Shown in pieces: positions 11,581-24,845 of a stretch of 64,000 bases of DNA (the stretch's first letter is position 1; each line of letters starts with the position of its first letter). Location of the stretch: the NCBI RefSeq assembly GCF_030867095.1, contig NC_081824.1, positions 118,304,162 through 118,368,161 of the forward strand. Direction: 5' to 3'. The position numbers and the translations under genes were made by a program. Source of the stretch: Alligator mississippiensis. Its lineage: Eukaryota; Chordata; Crocodylia; Alligatoridae. A model generated the notes under the pieces. That model was given only the letters and a program-made list of their open reading frames with translations, did not search any database and was not told the DNA's origin.

Positions 11581-12604
11581 CTTCTTCACCTTCCCCCCCA
11601 AGCACCAATTGTGGTTTTCCTAAAAATAAAATTTTAGGACATGCATGGTATAATGCAAACACTCAAGTGATGCTATTCCCTTGCACATCTATGCAGCCAG
11701 AGTTCAGGCTACTGAACATGCTCAACACAGAAACACAGGGCACACATATCTATATGGACTCCAAACCTCACGTAAGTGCCAAAATTACCATTATGCAGCT
11801 ATGTAACTGCCATTTAGGTGCGTGAAGATGAAATAGAATTTAGCTCTTAGAGAAGGTCTCCCTAGCATAGACATGGCCTAGACGTCATCCACGCAACCAG
11901 GATAGTATTTAACTTTACTGTTGCCTTGTGGGAGCAATGACAGCCTGGGCAGAAAAGCCAAAGACTAGATGTAGGCTGGGCTAACTGATGTGCTGCTGTT
12001 TCTGCTGCAGCTGTTTGTGTGCATGCGTGCACAGTGCTACAGGGGCTGGAGACAAATCCTTTGGATTCAAGTTACCCAGAAGCTTGCCACATCTAAGTTT
12101 TAGTCCTGGTGACTTGGGCAAGAATGCAAATTAAGCCCATCTCCCACTGGTAGTCTCCTAAAGCATCCAGTGTGTCTTCTCAGTTGTTCTCTAGAGCAAT
12201 AAAGTTCAGTCCCCTGTTCTACGTATGGCTGCCAAACTGGAACTGGATGTGGCTATTCATTCTCCTGCATGCTTTCTGTGTCCTCCCAGTAATATATCAT
12301 GCTGTGTAGTTTTCAGTCTTCACACTACTTTTTGGAAGCTCTCCGGGCTGTCTATGCCAACACCATTATTCTGCTTCCTTGCGTCTTCCACATGACTCCC
12401 CTTAGGCAGCTAAAATGCTTGTATCCTACAAGTTGTTCCTATAAAGGATAAGGAAGGGGATAAGGCTGAGTCCACAGAGCGAGAATCTCTCTGCTCACTC
12501 ACGTCATCATGTAATCTGCAGAGGGAGATGGGAGGTTAAGTGGATTTAAACTATTAACGTTCAACAATCCCCTGTTCAAAAGGGCACATTTTTCTTGACT
12601 GCAG

Positions 12605-12749
12605 ACAGGATATTGAGCAGCAGCTGGGCTCCCTGATCTTGGCAACAGACATCAATAGGCAAAATGAGTTCTTGATCCGTTTGAAAGCTCACCTCGACAA
12701 TCAGGATTTGAGATTGGAGGATGCACACGACAGACATTTCATGCTCCAG
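12605..12749 (+). CDS. PDE7B: PDE7B coding exon (DIEQQLGSLILATDI segment)
   Basis: This 145-nt exon lies between ttgactgcag/ and /gtacct. With the split codon from the previous exon it encodes IQDIEQQLGSLILATDINRQ, then NEFLIRLKAHLDNQDLRLED and AHDRHFMLQ. The helix with ILATDI is a conserved stretch of the PDE7 catalytic domain near the second metal-binding Asp region. It ends on a complete codon (CAG), and the next exon starts in phase 0. PDE7A is recalled to have a different sequence here (SRQNEYLSLF rather than NRQNEFL.RL), which supports the 7B call. Confidence 0.95.
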
Positions 12750-13316
12750 GTACCTTTCTGAATCCTTGTCCATGTATCACAACTTGCATGCACGTTACCT
12801 GTGCCTCTACCTCAGGGATCCTGGCACCCACTATCTGCTGCCATCTGACCTGCCTTGCAAACAAAACGTACCCCTAATCTTGTTCCCTTGCACAATCTAC
12901 ATACAACAAATTCAGGAAGGGATCAGTGACTGAGTAGCTCACATCAGCTATTATTCATTTCTTTATTCTCAGGCTACCTTGTCTCTTTCCCACAACAGGC
13001 AAGAGTTTTATCCTCTTACTGCAGCCTCACTGTCCTATTTTACAGTGGCACTGGTGGCAGAGACTTAAGTAATGGCCATTTGGTTAAGGCTTCCAGCCTC
13101 TATCTGCACAAAGAGCAATCACTATCATGGCACTAGCAGTGGCTGGTGATTCTGCTTTCCCAGCAAATGAGGAAACCAAACCAAATTGATTCTCCCAGCC
13201 CTACCAAAGTTGTTAGTAGGGCATTCAGAACAAGGCTCCAACCAAACAAAGCAGTTCAAGAAATAACCACTGGGTAAAACTACCAGCCCAAGGCCTTCCC
13301 TGCAGTTGTTCTAACA

Positions 13317-13984
13317 GGGTGTGTATAGACAAAACAGGGGCCCTAAATTGAAGCAGTGGGTTTTAAAAAACCGCTTCAATTTAGGGCTGATTATACATCT
13401 GTGTTGTGCACACATCCTGCTGACTTACCTGCCTCTCTGGTGAGGAGGGGAGGGTGAGCTGCCAGTAGGCAGAGCAGTCCCTGGGCTGCAGGTGGGGGGA
13501 CTGGTGCTTCCCTCTGCAGCAGCTGCGGCCCCCTCCAGGCGGCACCTGCCCGCAGGCACCGGGCTCAGGCAGTCCCAGGGGGCACTGCAGCCACGGAGGG
13601 AAGCACTGGGCCCCCGCACACCTCAGGCAGGCTTCAGGGAGGGAGGAAAAAAAAAAGATCAAGCTCACCACTTTTCTTGGGCAGAGCTGCTTTCCTGGGC
13701 TGCTGCCAGGCTGCCTGCATTGGCTTCCTGAAGAGCTGCATGGAGCCCGGTGCTTCACTCCACAGCTGTAGGGGCAGCATACTAAATCTCCTCAAAAGAG
13801 TTTTAGTTTGCGCCCCAAATCATTTAAGGTTCATTACACCACCAAATTTCCTACAGCGGCTGGAATTAATGCACAATACACCACCAAGGCATGCAAACAC
13901 TGACACCATTAAAGCAGTGCAAAAGCATTTAGCACGCTTTAAAGCGTTGTCTAAATACACCTTTCATTTCATCTACACACAGCC
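13317..13984. mobile_element. TIR element copy A (terminus GGCTGTGTGTAGATGAAA)
   Basis: The left terminus GGGTGTGTATAGACAAAAC and the right terminus (reverse complement GGCTGTGTGTAGATGAAATG) are inverted. The flanks show ACA on both sides. The left end carries a strong subterminal hairpin (13340-13386, 'ccctaaattgaagc...gcttcaatttaggg'). A GC-rich core (13494-13610) is itself an inverted repeat. A second copy of the family lies in opposite orientation at 33776-34413. No transposase is visible; open frames in the core are by-products of its high GC. Confidence 0.7.
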
Positions 13985-14477
13985 ACAGATGGCAACTACG
14001 TGGCTGTGCAGTTTTGTTCAGCAGTTATGCCACCTGGGTACAAAGCAAGCCTGGGAGGACGGCTAGTGCTGAAGGAACACATTCACCTAATGCCAGCTGC
14101 CTTAATTCCCTCACAGAGGTAGTGTTACTCTGCCTGCAGAAAGAGGCTCCTGCTGCCTCAAAACAGCTATAGACACACTTATAGCTCTGCCAGCTGAACC
14201 CTGGAGCCTAGACTATACCTGTGCTTTGCTGATTTCAAGCCAAGATGAGCCTGGTAGGGGAAGGAATAATAACTAGTTGAGAAGCTGCTGCCATTTCAGA
14301 AGACTAGGATGTATAGTAATCTGCTTGTCTTGCTTCCTGAAAACAAAATGTCTTCTTACTGCCTGAACAACATGAAGTTGTTGGGTTCATACTTCTTAAC
14401 AGATCAAGCAGGATGCTGATACAAATAAGGAGGAATCACAAATTCTACCTAGGGTAAAAGTCACCACCTCCCTTCTA

Positions 14478-14640
14478 GAAAAAGAAACCGAGGCACAGAA
14501 AAGGTGGATTAGACTTGAGAGTAGAAATCAAGAGACATTCATTCTTATGCTGGTTGGTCACTTCCGGGCTATCCAGCCGGGCTATCCAGCCACCATTCTC
14601 TGAACCTCATTTTTCCCATATGTAAAACAAGAAGAAGAAG
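14478..14640 (+). repeat. MIR-like SINE fragment
   Basis: Contains 'gaaaccgaggcacagaaaag' and, about 110 bp later, 'tgaacctcatttttcccata' followed by 'tgtaaaaca'. Both are MIR-type sense and antisense wording. A purine triplet run (aag)n follows. Confidence 0.35.
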
Positions 14641-15588
14641 AGTGAACTACTGAAGACTGGTAGTACAGTGCTCTGTGGGCACAAAGCAATATCACAGCCA
14701 GTTTTATCCAGTTGGCTGAGGGAAACGAGAGCATCCTCCCCCATTCCGCAAGTATGAATTTACACAGGATAGAGTTTTGTTTTTCCTGCTTTCTCCACTA
14801 GGCCCTAGCATGCCTTTGCACAAATACATCTTGCCTAACCCATTAAGAAGCACAACTGCAAGCCCATCAACAAACTGGGCATTGTCCATGAGGAAGCCAG
14901 GCAGAAGACATTTGGTTTTGAGGAGATAAGGCAGGCAGATGACGGTGTATCATACTCTTCCTGAGAAGCAGCAGCTACTTGATTCCATTCCAGCCCTACC
15001 CCAGCTCTACCTCAGCAAAGAACTTTAAACTCCTAGCAAAGGGAAACAGAGCCAGAGGCAAACCAGAGGGTCCTGTACTTAGCTATGTAAACAGCAACAC
15101 AGCTGACCTATCCAAGTGGACTGTATCCACATATCAAAATTATCCCTAATGTAAGTGATATGAAAGGTCACTCACCAAGACCACAAGGAAGTGCTGCCCA
15201 AACATTCTCACACTGGCTTGGCTCTTCCTTTCCTCATCCTCAATGGCAGATGCTGAGCCAAGCAGTCAGCGGGAGCCAGCCTGAAGCTTTTGTTGGCTTG
15301 CCCACCATGAGTCATGTCCAAGAAGCTCTGCAGTCTTGGAATTTGGTGCTTCTCTCATTCTCACTACTATAAAAGTGGGGCTCTGAATACTGATTTTGTT
15401 ACACATTTAAGTAAGTGTCATTTCCTGAAGAGGCATGTTGGGGTGGGGCTCAGTTTCTCAAATGTATTCTTAATCCCACTTGACAATGAGTGTGCCACTA
15501 AGCGGTTTCACAGCCCCTTGGAGTGCGGGAGATTTGCTGCTGAGTGACTGCTAGCTAATCATTTTTCTCCCTCCCTTATTGTTTGCAG

Positions 15589-15685
15589 ATCGCACTCAAG
15601 TGTGCTGACATTTGCAATCCCTGTCGGCTTTGGGAGACAAGCAAGCAGTGGAGTGAAAGAGTCTGTGAGGAATTCTATCGGCAAG
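15589..15685 (+). CDS. PDE7B: PDE7B coding exon with the metal-ligand Asp (KCADICNP)
   Basis: This 97-nt exon lies between gtttgcag/ and /gtcagt. It encodes [20 protein letters not shown], then [12 protein letters not shown] and the first base of Gly. The Asp of KCADICNP (codon 15607-15609) corresponds to the fourth protein ligand of the catalytic Zn/Mg pair in class I PDEs; that role is known from the family and is not shown here. The residues [20 protein letters not shown] follow PDE7B (PDE7A is recalled as CRTWELSKQWSEKVTEEFF). The residues expected around the active site are intact. Confidence 0.96.
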
Positions 15686-15956
15686 GTCAGTCCTCTGATG
15701 TACCAAACAGGTTCCCCTTTCACTTTCAGGCAATAATTTGAAGAAAGAGAAATTGGCTTATCTGAAGTGGCACTCGCTCTGCAGTCAGCTCTGCCTACCT
15801 GATTCCCCCTTGAAATCTACTGAAGAGATATGCTGGTCAGCAGATTTGTGGCCTTATTTTGCAAGTGGTTGCTAATGAAGGGGGAGGTAAAGAAACAGAA
15901 GAGAAGAGCAGCATATGTTTCATTGATCTGACTGCTCCTATAAGATGGTGTCAGTG

Positions 15957-16433
15957 ACCACATCTACACATGCAATTAAAGCAAAGGTGTGCTGTTTGAA
16001 GTACACCTGGGACCACAGCACACTGAGCCAGGTCAAACCAGGCCCAGCTGGCAGGAGGCCCCAGGGGTCAGCCAGCCAGGAGCTGCCCTCCCACCCCTCA
16101 GCTCAACATGCTGCAGAGAGGCTGACTGGGGCATGAGGGTGCTCCAGTGTGGGGTTACCTTGCAGGCAGCCCCGCACTGAAGCACTCTCCTTCCCTAGCC
16201 AGCTGCATCAGCATCTACATGTGTGCTGCTGTGGAGTAAAAAACTCTGCAGCAGGATAGTACTTATAGATACAAGTACTTGTACTCCTAAGTACTTGTAG
16301 ATACAAGTACTATCCTGCTGTGGAGTTAGTTAGCTTACTCCAGCATAATCACCCTTCACTTGTAAATGCCGAGACATTTACTATGGAACTAATTAGTCAA
16401 CTGTGCAGTAAATGTCTTGTGTAGACATGCCCA
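15957..16433. mobile_element. TIR element (terminus GGGCATGTCTACACA) with internal palindrome
   Basis: The left 'ccacatctacacatgcaatt' is mirrored by the right end, whose reverse complement reads GGGCATGTCTACACAAGACA. A 32-bp inverted repeat (16249-16280 against 16289-16320, about 29 of 32 matching) lies near the middle and would form a hairpin. No coding. Confidence 0.5.
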
Positions 16434-16939
16434 GTGAGGTGGGGTTTGCTGTGGCTCAGACCTTAGTTTTCATTAGTAGCACAGTCTGAATCTTCTTCAA
16501 ATGTCCTCTAATCATCTTCACTGAACCAAAACCCAGGTGGATGTGGGCTGCACATGCATTGCACATCTATCACTCTTGGTTTTACTTAATAGTTGCAAAC
16601 TTATCTTACATTTGCCATTTCCAAAATGCGACCGACTTCTCTTTTTACAATTGCAAGGAAGATACAGTCCTAATGCACTTCTCAAACCCCTAACTGAATT
16701 GAAGGCACAAACCTTTGCTAGAATCTATTGCAAATATGTTCTAACCCCTCCAAAGAACTCAGCTATAGATGGTGTTCAGTGAGAGCTGATTACACCATTT
16801 CACTCCACCATAAGACTAGGCTGTTCTATAGGAGTGAAAACAACATGGTGTTTAATCACTGTTAAATCTTTCTTAGTAGCTTCGCCACAGCCTGAGGAAA
16901 TGGGCAGGAATGCTAAAAAAGCAAGCACGGTGGGTTAAT

Positions 16940-17150
16940 ATAGGTGTGGCTAACTTGCATTACAGATACCATGGGCAGCCTCTGTATGTAGCATGAGGCA
17001 GATTAGGGAGGGGGCAGGCAGCACAGTGGCAGTTCAGGGAGCAGAAAGCAGAGCAGCAGATCAATCAGGATAAGGGAATCAGAGTAGCAGTCGGTGAGGG
17101 TGCAGGGCTTAATTTGTGGCACACCTGCCAAAAAGGTACATTAGACCCAC
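16940..17150. mobile_element. Diverged hAT-like copy related to 3178-3448
   Basis: Shares 'aatttgtggcacacctgcc' near the right end and a 'ggtgtggctaacttgcat' start, in the same order as the copy at 3178. Older and less regular. Confidence 0.4.
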
Positions 17151-19039
17151 TGGTCCAATGTACTGAATTTATTTAAACTTCTCAATTACACTACAGAATT
17201 AAATCAGATCTGCCCATGATGGCCAGCATTGTCAGGTAGCTGAACTATTACCTGGCATAGTTAGTACACAGCAAGTATGGATGAAGCCCCTTGTAGTCTG
17301 TTCAGACCCAGCTCAGCCCCACAGCACTGGATGCAAATTGTCTTTGTCCATACTTGCACCCTGTGTTCAGTACCAGTTTGTCTAATTGGTTACTGATATC
17401 TGTGCTCTGTAACAGAAGGTCTGGTCAGATGAAATGCTTACATCAGTATAATCAGCACTGCAGCAGTGTAAAAAAAAGTAGCAGATGACCAATCCAAACT
17501 CCTAAACCAGGGAAACGTCACCACAGCTGAAGAATTACTCCTGTAAGAATCAGGGGTAAAACTCTACAGGTTCAGCTAACACTGGTTCACATTTGATATA
17601 TCTGCATCCATTCGAGGTTAGCTGTTTGCTAACAGCTAACCAGGCCTCACCTGTTCTCCTATCAACTAGTGGCAAGTCACAGGGTTAGCTGTCATGCCTC
17701 AGTCTTGGGATTGGTGCACACACGTCCATTCCTGATCCCAAGGTAATGTACATCCGCTTACAAAACTGATATAAGTTATCAGGGGAATATGTCTGTCTCT
17801 CCCTGCCCTTAGTGTAGATAGGACATAAGTGCTTGATGATGATCACAACACTGAATGTATCAGGGACCAAATATTAGTCCCATAGCAACTTACATGAGTG
17901 GAAAAGGCTTAAAATGATGAGCTGATAACAGCTATAGAAAGTCTTTAAAATGTGTCTTGGGGAAATACTTGTAATGCCATATAATGTCACTGCTTTAACC
18001 AGGGTCTGGTGTCATGAGGAAATGTTGTAATTGGTCTTAATACCTGTTCAGCTAGACAAATACTTTAAAATCAGTTGAATTTCAGTGTATAGCTAATTAA
18101 GTTTAATCTTTTTTTTATGGAATTGAGGTAGTGTTGAATCCTGTTCCAAAAAATACTTTTCAGCCTACTTGAACTGTTCCTAAACAGCTTTAAAAAACAG
18201 TTTAAATTGATTGCAAATTTTCCCAGTGCAGATAAATCCTGTGACCAATTCATGCAGTTGGGGCTCCAAGTAGTTAATCAAAGTCTGTATCTTTCATAGA
18301 AGTGAGCAATAATTCTTACCATACAAAGCAGAATTTCAGCTTCTTTGATTAAATGAGTTGTCAAAGCCATAGAAGCAGGTAGTATATTCCAGGACATCAG
18401 TTATAGATTAACTGAATATGTGGTAAATGAGGCCAGGCTTAATATTTGTACTAGTGTAATAACTAGATCTGGGAAGAACGTTTCAGTGACAAAATCTCCT
18501 TCATGTTTAATTTTGAAAACAAAATACATCTTTATGCCTATATATTGGTACTGGGAAACCAGTCAAGGAAATGTTTTACATGTACACATATATGTTCTTT
18601 GCCTGTCAGCAGTTTTCATTAAAAACAAATTAAAAAAACAAAAACAAACCCTAAAAATCATAAACCCCAAGCAAATTCAAAAATCAATTCCTTACATAGG
18701 TTTTATTATCCCAAAGACAGTACCTGAATATTTTTCCAAAATTGCTCTTAATACTTGCATCAAGGACTTTAATCTGGGTTTCATACAAGCTCTTCACAAT
18801 TAGTTCCTTGTTAGAAACACTAAGTACCAGCTGCTGGCCTCTAAAGGCAATTTCATGACAGAGCAGTCACCTGGTGATTAACACAGCTGAACTTCATCTA
18901 TGTTAGTGCTTGGACCATTGCTAATACTGATGCAGGTAATCCACCCCTACAAAACAAGTATAATTTTGAATCATAGAGCAGCTTAACAGGGGTAAAACAG
19001 AAACAAAAATTTAAGCTTTCTCATGTGCATAAGAATAAC

Positions 19040-19570
19040 AAAAGGAGGGCCTCGTCGTATATTCTAAAAGGGCAGATTGTAGGTCCAACTAATGACCCTT
19101 GGGCACTGACAGGCGTGCAGCTCCCTGCTGTAACTCATGGTGCTTCCCAGGAAGTGCCATGGATTACAACATTCCCACAGATCCAACAGACATTCGTTGT
19201 TGGGTCTGGGGGGCTAGGGGGTCGAGCTCCAGTTTGGAGCAGCAGCATGTCCACAGCTACTTTCCCCTAGCCCAGCTCTGGTGCTGCCTTCAGAATGGGA
19301 AGCGGGGAAGGGAAGGGAGGAAGCTCAGTCTGGAGTTTGCCCAGCTCACCTGCCCCACCCTCTAGCACAGGCTGGGCAAACTCCAGGTGGAATTCCCTAC
19401 CCTCTCTTTGCCCCCTCCCGTTCTGAAGACAGCACCAGGGGCGAGGCTGGGCTACATCAGCCCACCCTACTCCCGGCCTGTGCTGACAGACGTTAATGAA
19501 GGTACTCCACTTCGGAGCGCCTTCATCTGAATCCTCATATAACGAGGGTTCAGATTGTCGTGTAATTGGG
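19040..19570. mobile_element. GC-rich fold-back element
   Basis: Two arms (19279-19352 and 19366-19437) are inverted copies. Both contain 'ggagtttgcccagc', and 'tggtgctg.cttcagaa' sits at the outer edge. The loop is only about 13 bp. The outer limits are inferred from a GC step and an 'acgagggttcagattgtcgt' end, and are approximate. Confidence 0.45.
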
Positions 19571-20747
19571 CATTTTTAAAAAGCTCTGCAGCCGCATTCT
19601 TCTGTCAGGGCATGGCAGTGTAGTGCTTCAGAGGCTGATTGCGTGACAAAACGTCACTTCTGTCAGTGCCCCTAGTCATTCATTCGAAAACTGAGAGCAA
19701 TTTATGGCCGTGTACAGGCATTCAGTTTCTTCTGGGACAGTCACTGCTCCCCGAGGAAAAAGTACGAGTGTATAGATGTTCAGGATTTTTCCCCTACACC
19801 AAAGGTGGCCACTCCAGGAGAAAAATAACCCATGAACAACCCAGGTTAAATCATTCCCAGGAGAGTTTTTCCTGGGAGAGCAAATGTCTGTACATGTTCC
19901 CTTCTTAAAGAAGCGCAACACAGTCCTCCAGTTTCCCAGGGGTGCTTTGCTCCCCACCTTCCCCCCCAGGGAGACAATGCTTTATTTGGGCTGAAGTTTA
20001 CTGCTCCAGCCAAACAGGGAGCAAAGCATACCTTCTTCACAATTCCCACATTGTGCTGCAGGGAGACACAGGCTGACCCTAAACAGTCTGGGTCAGCCAA
20101 TCAGGCCTGTCCTGTACACTGCTGCTATCTGTCTCCAGGCAGACTGAGGGAGTCTGCAGAGTACACTGAAATGTGTGTACAGGGGCCCCCTGGCCACAAA
20201 GTGTCAGCACTGCAAGTTCTCTGCTCCTCAGGGCCTCAGCATTCAAAAGTCTATCCAGGTAAGTTTTTTTTAAACCAAGAAAACAAACCCAGGAGAGTTC
20301 TCCCAGATCATCTGAACACATATACAGAGACTTTCTCTAGGTCTCACACTTTAGCTGAGTTTTCTAAGCTCTGTCTTTCCACACAGCTTAGCCACTCTGG
20401 CAGACTATAGCTAGTAACGTGCTGGGATTTCTTTGGTGCAGAAGATCACTTGCTTAGAGTCATTTCCTGTGAAAGTTTACATTTTTGGTTTAACCTTCTT
20501 AAACATTTCACATGCTCTTTATCACAGTACCTGAGTGCTGATTTCTGCATGAAAACATTCCCTGTCCTCTCTCTTTCAATCTATCTTTAAAACTGTGATA
20601 TTCATCGTAGACAGCAAATGGAGAAGTATAAAGGTCAACACAGATGTAGCTTCTTTTGAGATTTGCTTTTCCATCTGTATTATAAGAAATGAAAGTCACA
20701 TCCTAAATCAGCAAGTGGCAAAAATGGTTCTCTCTTTTTTTTGATAG

Positions 20748-20828
20748 GTGACCTGGAACAAAAATTTGAACTGGAAATAAGCCCTCTTTGTAATCAGCAG
20801 AAGGACACGATACCTAGCATACAAATTG
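20748..20828 (+). CDS. PDE7B: PDE7B coding exon with the invariant Gln (SIQIG)
   Basis: This 81-nt exon lies between ttgatag/ and /gtgagc. With the split Gly codons at both ends it encodes GDLEQKFELEISPLCNQQKD and TIPSIQIG. The Gln of SIQIG (codon 20822-20824) corresponds to the purine-contacting glutamine that is invariant in class I PDEs. PDE7B is recalled as GELEQKFELEISPLCNQQKD, one residue different; PDE7A has GDIEKKYHLGVSPLCDRH, which is clearly different. Confidence 0.96.
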
Positions 20829-21764
20829 GTGAGCTTTACGTTCATTCTTTTGTCTTCTCCTACCCGCAAACCCCATCCTAGTACAACCCATAATCAAGTA
20901 AAACCTGGACCATAATATAGGATGCAGTAGAATTTACCTACCAAGCAGATCACAGGACTCTATAGCAAAGCTGAGTGCACTGGACCTGGTTTAGCTTTAC
21001 TGCCACTCACTCCCTGAGCTAAGGCCTAACACAACAATAGCTCACAAGGGAATGAACCTCACAGAAAAGGTCAGATACTTGCAGCCTGATCCCACATACT
21101 GGAATAGTTCAGCTGTTTGAGAGAATTAGGACAAGTGTTTCCAGAGCTGTGTAAGCGTGATGCTTCATGAAACCAAGGGGCATCATGAAACCTTTGACAT
21201 GCTTAGCACCTGCTACCTTAGGGTAGCTCAGTCTTTGCTTTCTGTTCTAACTTTCTACAATAATACCCACAAAGATGCCCTGTTCTGATGCTCAGGCTGT
21301 GCAGTGGGTCACATTAGCTAGCTGAGGCAGCAGCAGCAGGACTATTTTAGTAATCCACCCAGTGTTTCTAGTTCTCTAGCATCCCCTTTGTTTTCCCTCT
21401 CTCCTCCTTCCTCCGAGTTTTCACATGTAGCCATCCCACAGTCTGGTGAGCTGCCTCCAAAACAAAATTGCATTTGAGCAGAAGAGGGAGGGAAGGCTTC
21501 CCTCCTCATGGGAGCTGGCTGAACATCCTCTACAGCTGCCCCAAGCTGAGGAGTGAGAGAAAGTTTGAGTTAAGAGCAGTAACTCCAGTGCACTGTGCGT
21601 GGCCAGCCCCAGAAGCCTAACGATTACTTTTCTTCAGTGTTTACATATAAGCTTCTATAGTTCCACACCATGTGCATGGTAAATTGTGGGGGCAGCTATG
21701 TAGCCTCTCAGATGCTCCGACAAATGGTCACAATTGAACAATTAGGCCCCCTCAGCAGTTATAG

Positions 21765-22210
21765 GTATCGCACAATTAACTGGTTAATTGCACAATTACC
21801 TTGAGATCAGCTACACATGCAAAGTAGCTATCAGGCTATAAAAACCTCCAACCACCTATAAAGTTAGACCTCAAAAATGTGTACTAACTTTATAGCTGGT
21901 TGCTATCGAGTTTTAATTTGCATATGTAGCAGGGTCTCCCCTGTGACTGGGAGGTCAATCAGCTGACAGGGCCACAGGGGTGCACTATGCCCAGTCGGCA
22001 CTGGAAGTCCTGTAACTAAGGGGACTCTCAGCCCCAGGAGCTGCTGACATGCTCCTGGCAGCACCCCACAGCTTCATGCACCCCATGTACCTGGAAGATC
22101 GCAGCTGCTGCATCTCCCAGCCATGGGGGTACATTGGGCTCCCCCTGCCTTACTGCCAGTACTACATGTGCAGCCCAAAATGCCTTTGCCTACACATGTA
22201 GAGGGGCCCA
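21765..22210. mobile_element. Probable non-autonomous element with palindromic half
   Basis: 21810-21930 is an imperfect palindrome: 'gctacacatgcaaa' and 'cctataaagttag' on the left return as 'ctaactttatag' and 'tttgcatatgtagc' on the right. A GC-rich body follows, and 'cctacacatgtagaggggcc' closes the element. Boundaries approximate; no coding. Confidence 0.4.
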
Positions 22211-22527
22211 TATGTTACTAAATGTTTCTTCCTCCTTTTTCCTCCTCCCACTCAGGGAAAACATGAGGCAGGAATAACTTCAGATCTAAAAGTATCTGAT
22301 ATTCAATAACTGGTTTGTACTTCCCCTTCCTTCTCCCCCACCCCACGCACACACAATTGCTTGGAGTTGGGCAATTTATTTTGATGCCCTCTGCCACTGA
22401 GGTCAGGTTCATCTTAATGAATACAAGACTTATCGCTCAGATCTTTTCTCCCAGAGCAGATTTTCCAGCAGGTTAACAAAGGGTAAGGTCCAAAAACAAC
22501 TTCAGGACAAGAATAATTAAGTCATCC

Positions 22528-22760
22528 AGGGTATGTCTGCACTGCAATGACTGCAGTTCACATAGACATACGTGTGATAGTTTTAAATTACTTAGCTCAG
22601 GTACTGACAGCAGTGCAGCCTTGGCAACATGCAGCTCTGTGTAAGCTAACCACACAAGTCTGCAGCCCACCCGGGCTCCCAGCCACTGAAGCTAGAGTCA
22701 GCTAGCTAGCTAGCTCCAGTCTATGTCCATGTGCCTGAGGCTGCTATGTGGACAGACCCT
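22528..22760. mobile_element. Short TIR element (terminus GGGTATGTCTGCACTGCA)
   Basis: The left end 'agggtatgtctgcactgcaa' is mirrored by the right end, whose reverse complement reads AGGGTCTGTCCACATAGC. A CTAG-rich stretch (tagctagctagctagc) lies inside. About 230 bp, no coding. Confidence 0.5.
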
Positions 22761-24639
22761 AAGGAAGGTAAAACCAGAAAATTATGGGACCTGCATCTCT
22801 TCACACCAAAGTTTATGGCCCAGAAGACTGTTCAGACCATATAGCATCACCATTCCTAGCAAGTGTTGCCATGTGACAGTGATATAAATGCCAGACCTTT
22901 CCCAATTTACATATCAGAAGTCATTTCCTTATGGTTTAGATATGTGATACTTACCAGACTCATAATTTATATCAGTGTACAGAAACTAGTCTATGTTATA
23001 CCAGAAACCAGCGTGTGTTATACCAGTGTTTGGAGTGGACAGAAAGTCAGGTCTCAGGATAGCTGCTGAAATAGGCACCATTACCATACCTTGCCACTAG
23101 GTGGCAGAGGCACCTGTAATAGCCTGTTTATATTTAGCAAATTTCTGTCCTGAGTGAGAAGCAGCTACCTGACACCTATATCAGTGAAACTTAGAATGAT
23201 GTAGTTTTACTTCTGATTTTTCCAGATCTCTTCACTGAATTCTGGTAAACTAGTATAAATTCATATGGTGTGTGTCCAAACTTTGTTTATACCAAGGTAA
23301 ATGGTATACGTCCAGATCCCTAGTAAGGTTAGGATTGTGCAAGTGGTAGCACACTCAGGCATCTAGATTTGTTAATCCAAAAGATTGCTTCACTGCACCT
23401 GTTGTTTAGGGTAGTTGTACCATGGCGTGTGTGAGAGGCAGTATTCATCAGCACCACCAGCACACAGTAAGAGCAGACAGGGGGTATCAAGCTCCCTTAA
23501 AATCTGATTCTGGCTTTGACATGCCATCTCTGACCTCAGAAAGCCTGAGTTTCTTTATCTGGAAAGGAGGAATTAGCATAATCCTTCATAGGTATTTTGT
23601 GATGAATAACCAGGTTCAGAAGCTCTTTCAGGTTATTGGATACAGGATGCTAGTTATCCTGGTTTGTCTTAGTTCATTAACAAATAAATATCCATCTGGC
23701 ATAGACAGAAATGTATAAAGAAGACAAGGACTTTAAAAGTGTATTTACATGCCAACACGACTACCAAGTACACCCCAAATACATAAATGTTGTTTATAGG
23801 ATTAGATATAATATTTTCCAAAACATAACATTCTCTATGAAAATGCATATATATTAAATGTGTATTCATATGTTTATTTAAAATAAGACACAACCTTGTT
23901 AATCAGCACTAATTCACACAGTCTGTTTGCTGTGCCATTATTCTCAGCCAGGATTGAATAGCAGTGTTGTATTGAGGTCTGATTAAACATTAAAACTTGC
24001 TTAGTTGTGTGTAATACTTCTTTGTCTAGCAGTCAGTGTTCTGTTATGCTTTGTAAAACACTTGCCTGATGAACAGACCATGCTTATCCTGGCATTGCTT
24101 TGGTTCACTTATTTGCAAGATTGTTTTCATCTGCAGCAGGTCTTCCAGCCAGCAGTGCATATTTGTGAGCATTTGCTCTGCTGCATTATTTAGAAATGGG
24201 TGCAGTAGCTTGTTTCAGGAAGATCTAAAAGAAGAAATAAAAGGCATTGTTTCTGCTGCCTGCTTTTAGGATCAAATTAAATCACAGCCTTGAATCATTG
24301 TTTCAATTTTTGCTTCCATCAAAATGATTTTTTATCATCTATCAGATGTTGACAGATGTAGTCAAATATTCACTATCCATGTGTGCTTTGCAAACTCATC
24401 TCTCCCTGCTCACAGGCTAGCAGAACAATACCCTCCCAATATTTAGAAGCACTTGATCATTTTCCCTACGTAGAATGAAAAGCCACCATACAGCTTTAGA
24501 CCACTCTCCTAGTCTCTGTGCTCCCATACACAAACAGGGCATTCAGGGTGAAACAGATGGACCATTTGACATATTTTGGGCCTAGAAACATTTAAAAAAA
24601 ACATAGCACTTCAGCTCCAGGACACATGTACAGCCCCTT

Positions 24640-24845
24640 ACACCTCCCAGTTAGAACCAGGGGCACCACAGGGGCACTGCAGCTGTGGCCCTGCTTCCTC
24701 AAGGGCACTGCTGCTCTCTAGGTTGGGACTTTTGGAAGTCCAGATGCTTCCTCTGCTTCAAAGACCGGGCCTCCTGGCACTTGAAGCACCCTGGTCACTG
24801 GGAGTCCTGGGGCCAGAGGGCAGGGAGTAGCAGTGCCCCAAGTAC
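24640..24845. repeat. GC-rich inverted-repeat block
   Basis: The left 'gggcactgctgctctctagg' (from 24702) returns inverted as 'gggagtagcagtgcccc' (to about 24839). The arms contain 'gcttca' and 'tgaagc' facing each other. About 140 bp of imperfect fold-back inside a probable larger element. Confidence 0.45.

Larger units (their letters stand above)
10029..12604 (+). other. PDE7B: PDE7B intron, 2.6 kb
   Basis: A GT...AG intron. It contains a possible TIR element (10310-10592) and two tRNA-like inverted pairs (11096-11215 and 11481-11580). Nothing recognised in the remainder. Confidence 0.85.
12750..15588 (+). other. PDE7B: PDE7B intron, 2.8 kb
   Basis: Contains a complete-looking TIR element (13317-13984) and a MIR-like piece (14478-14640). 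Nothing else recognised. Confidence 0.85.
15686..20747 (+). other. PDE7B: PDE7B intron, 5.1 kb
   Basis: Contains a TIR element with an internal hairpin (15957-16433), a hAT-like copy (16940-17150) and a GC-rich fold-back element (about 19040-19570). Nothing recognised in 17160-19030 or 19580-20740. Confidence 0.85.
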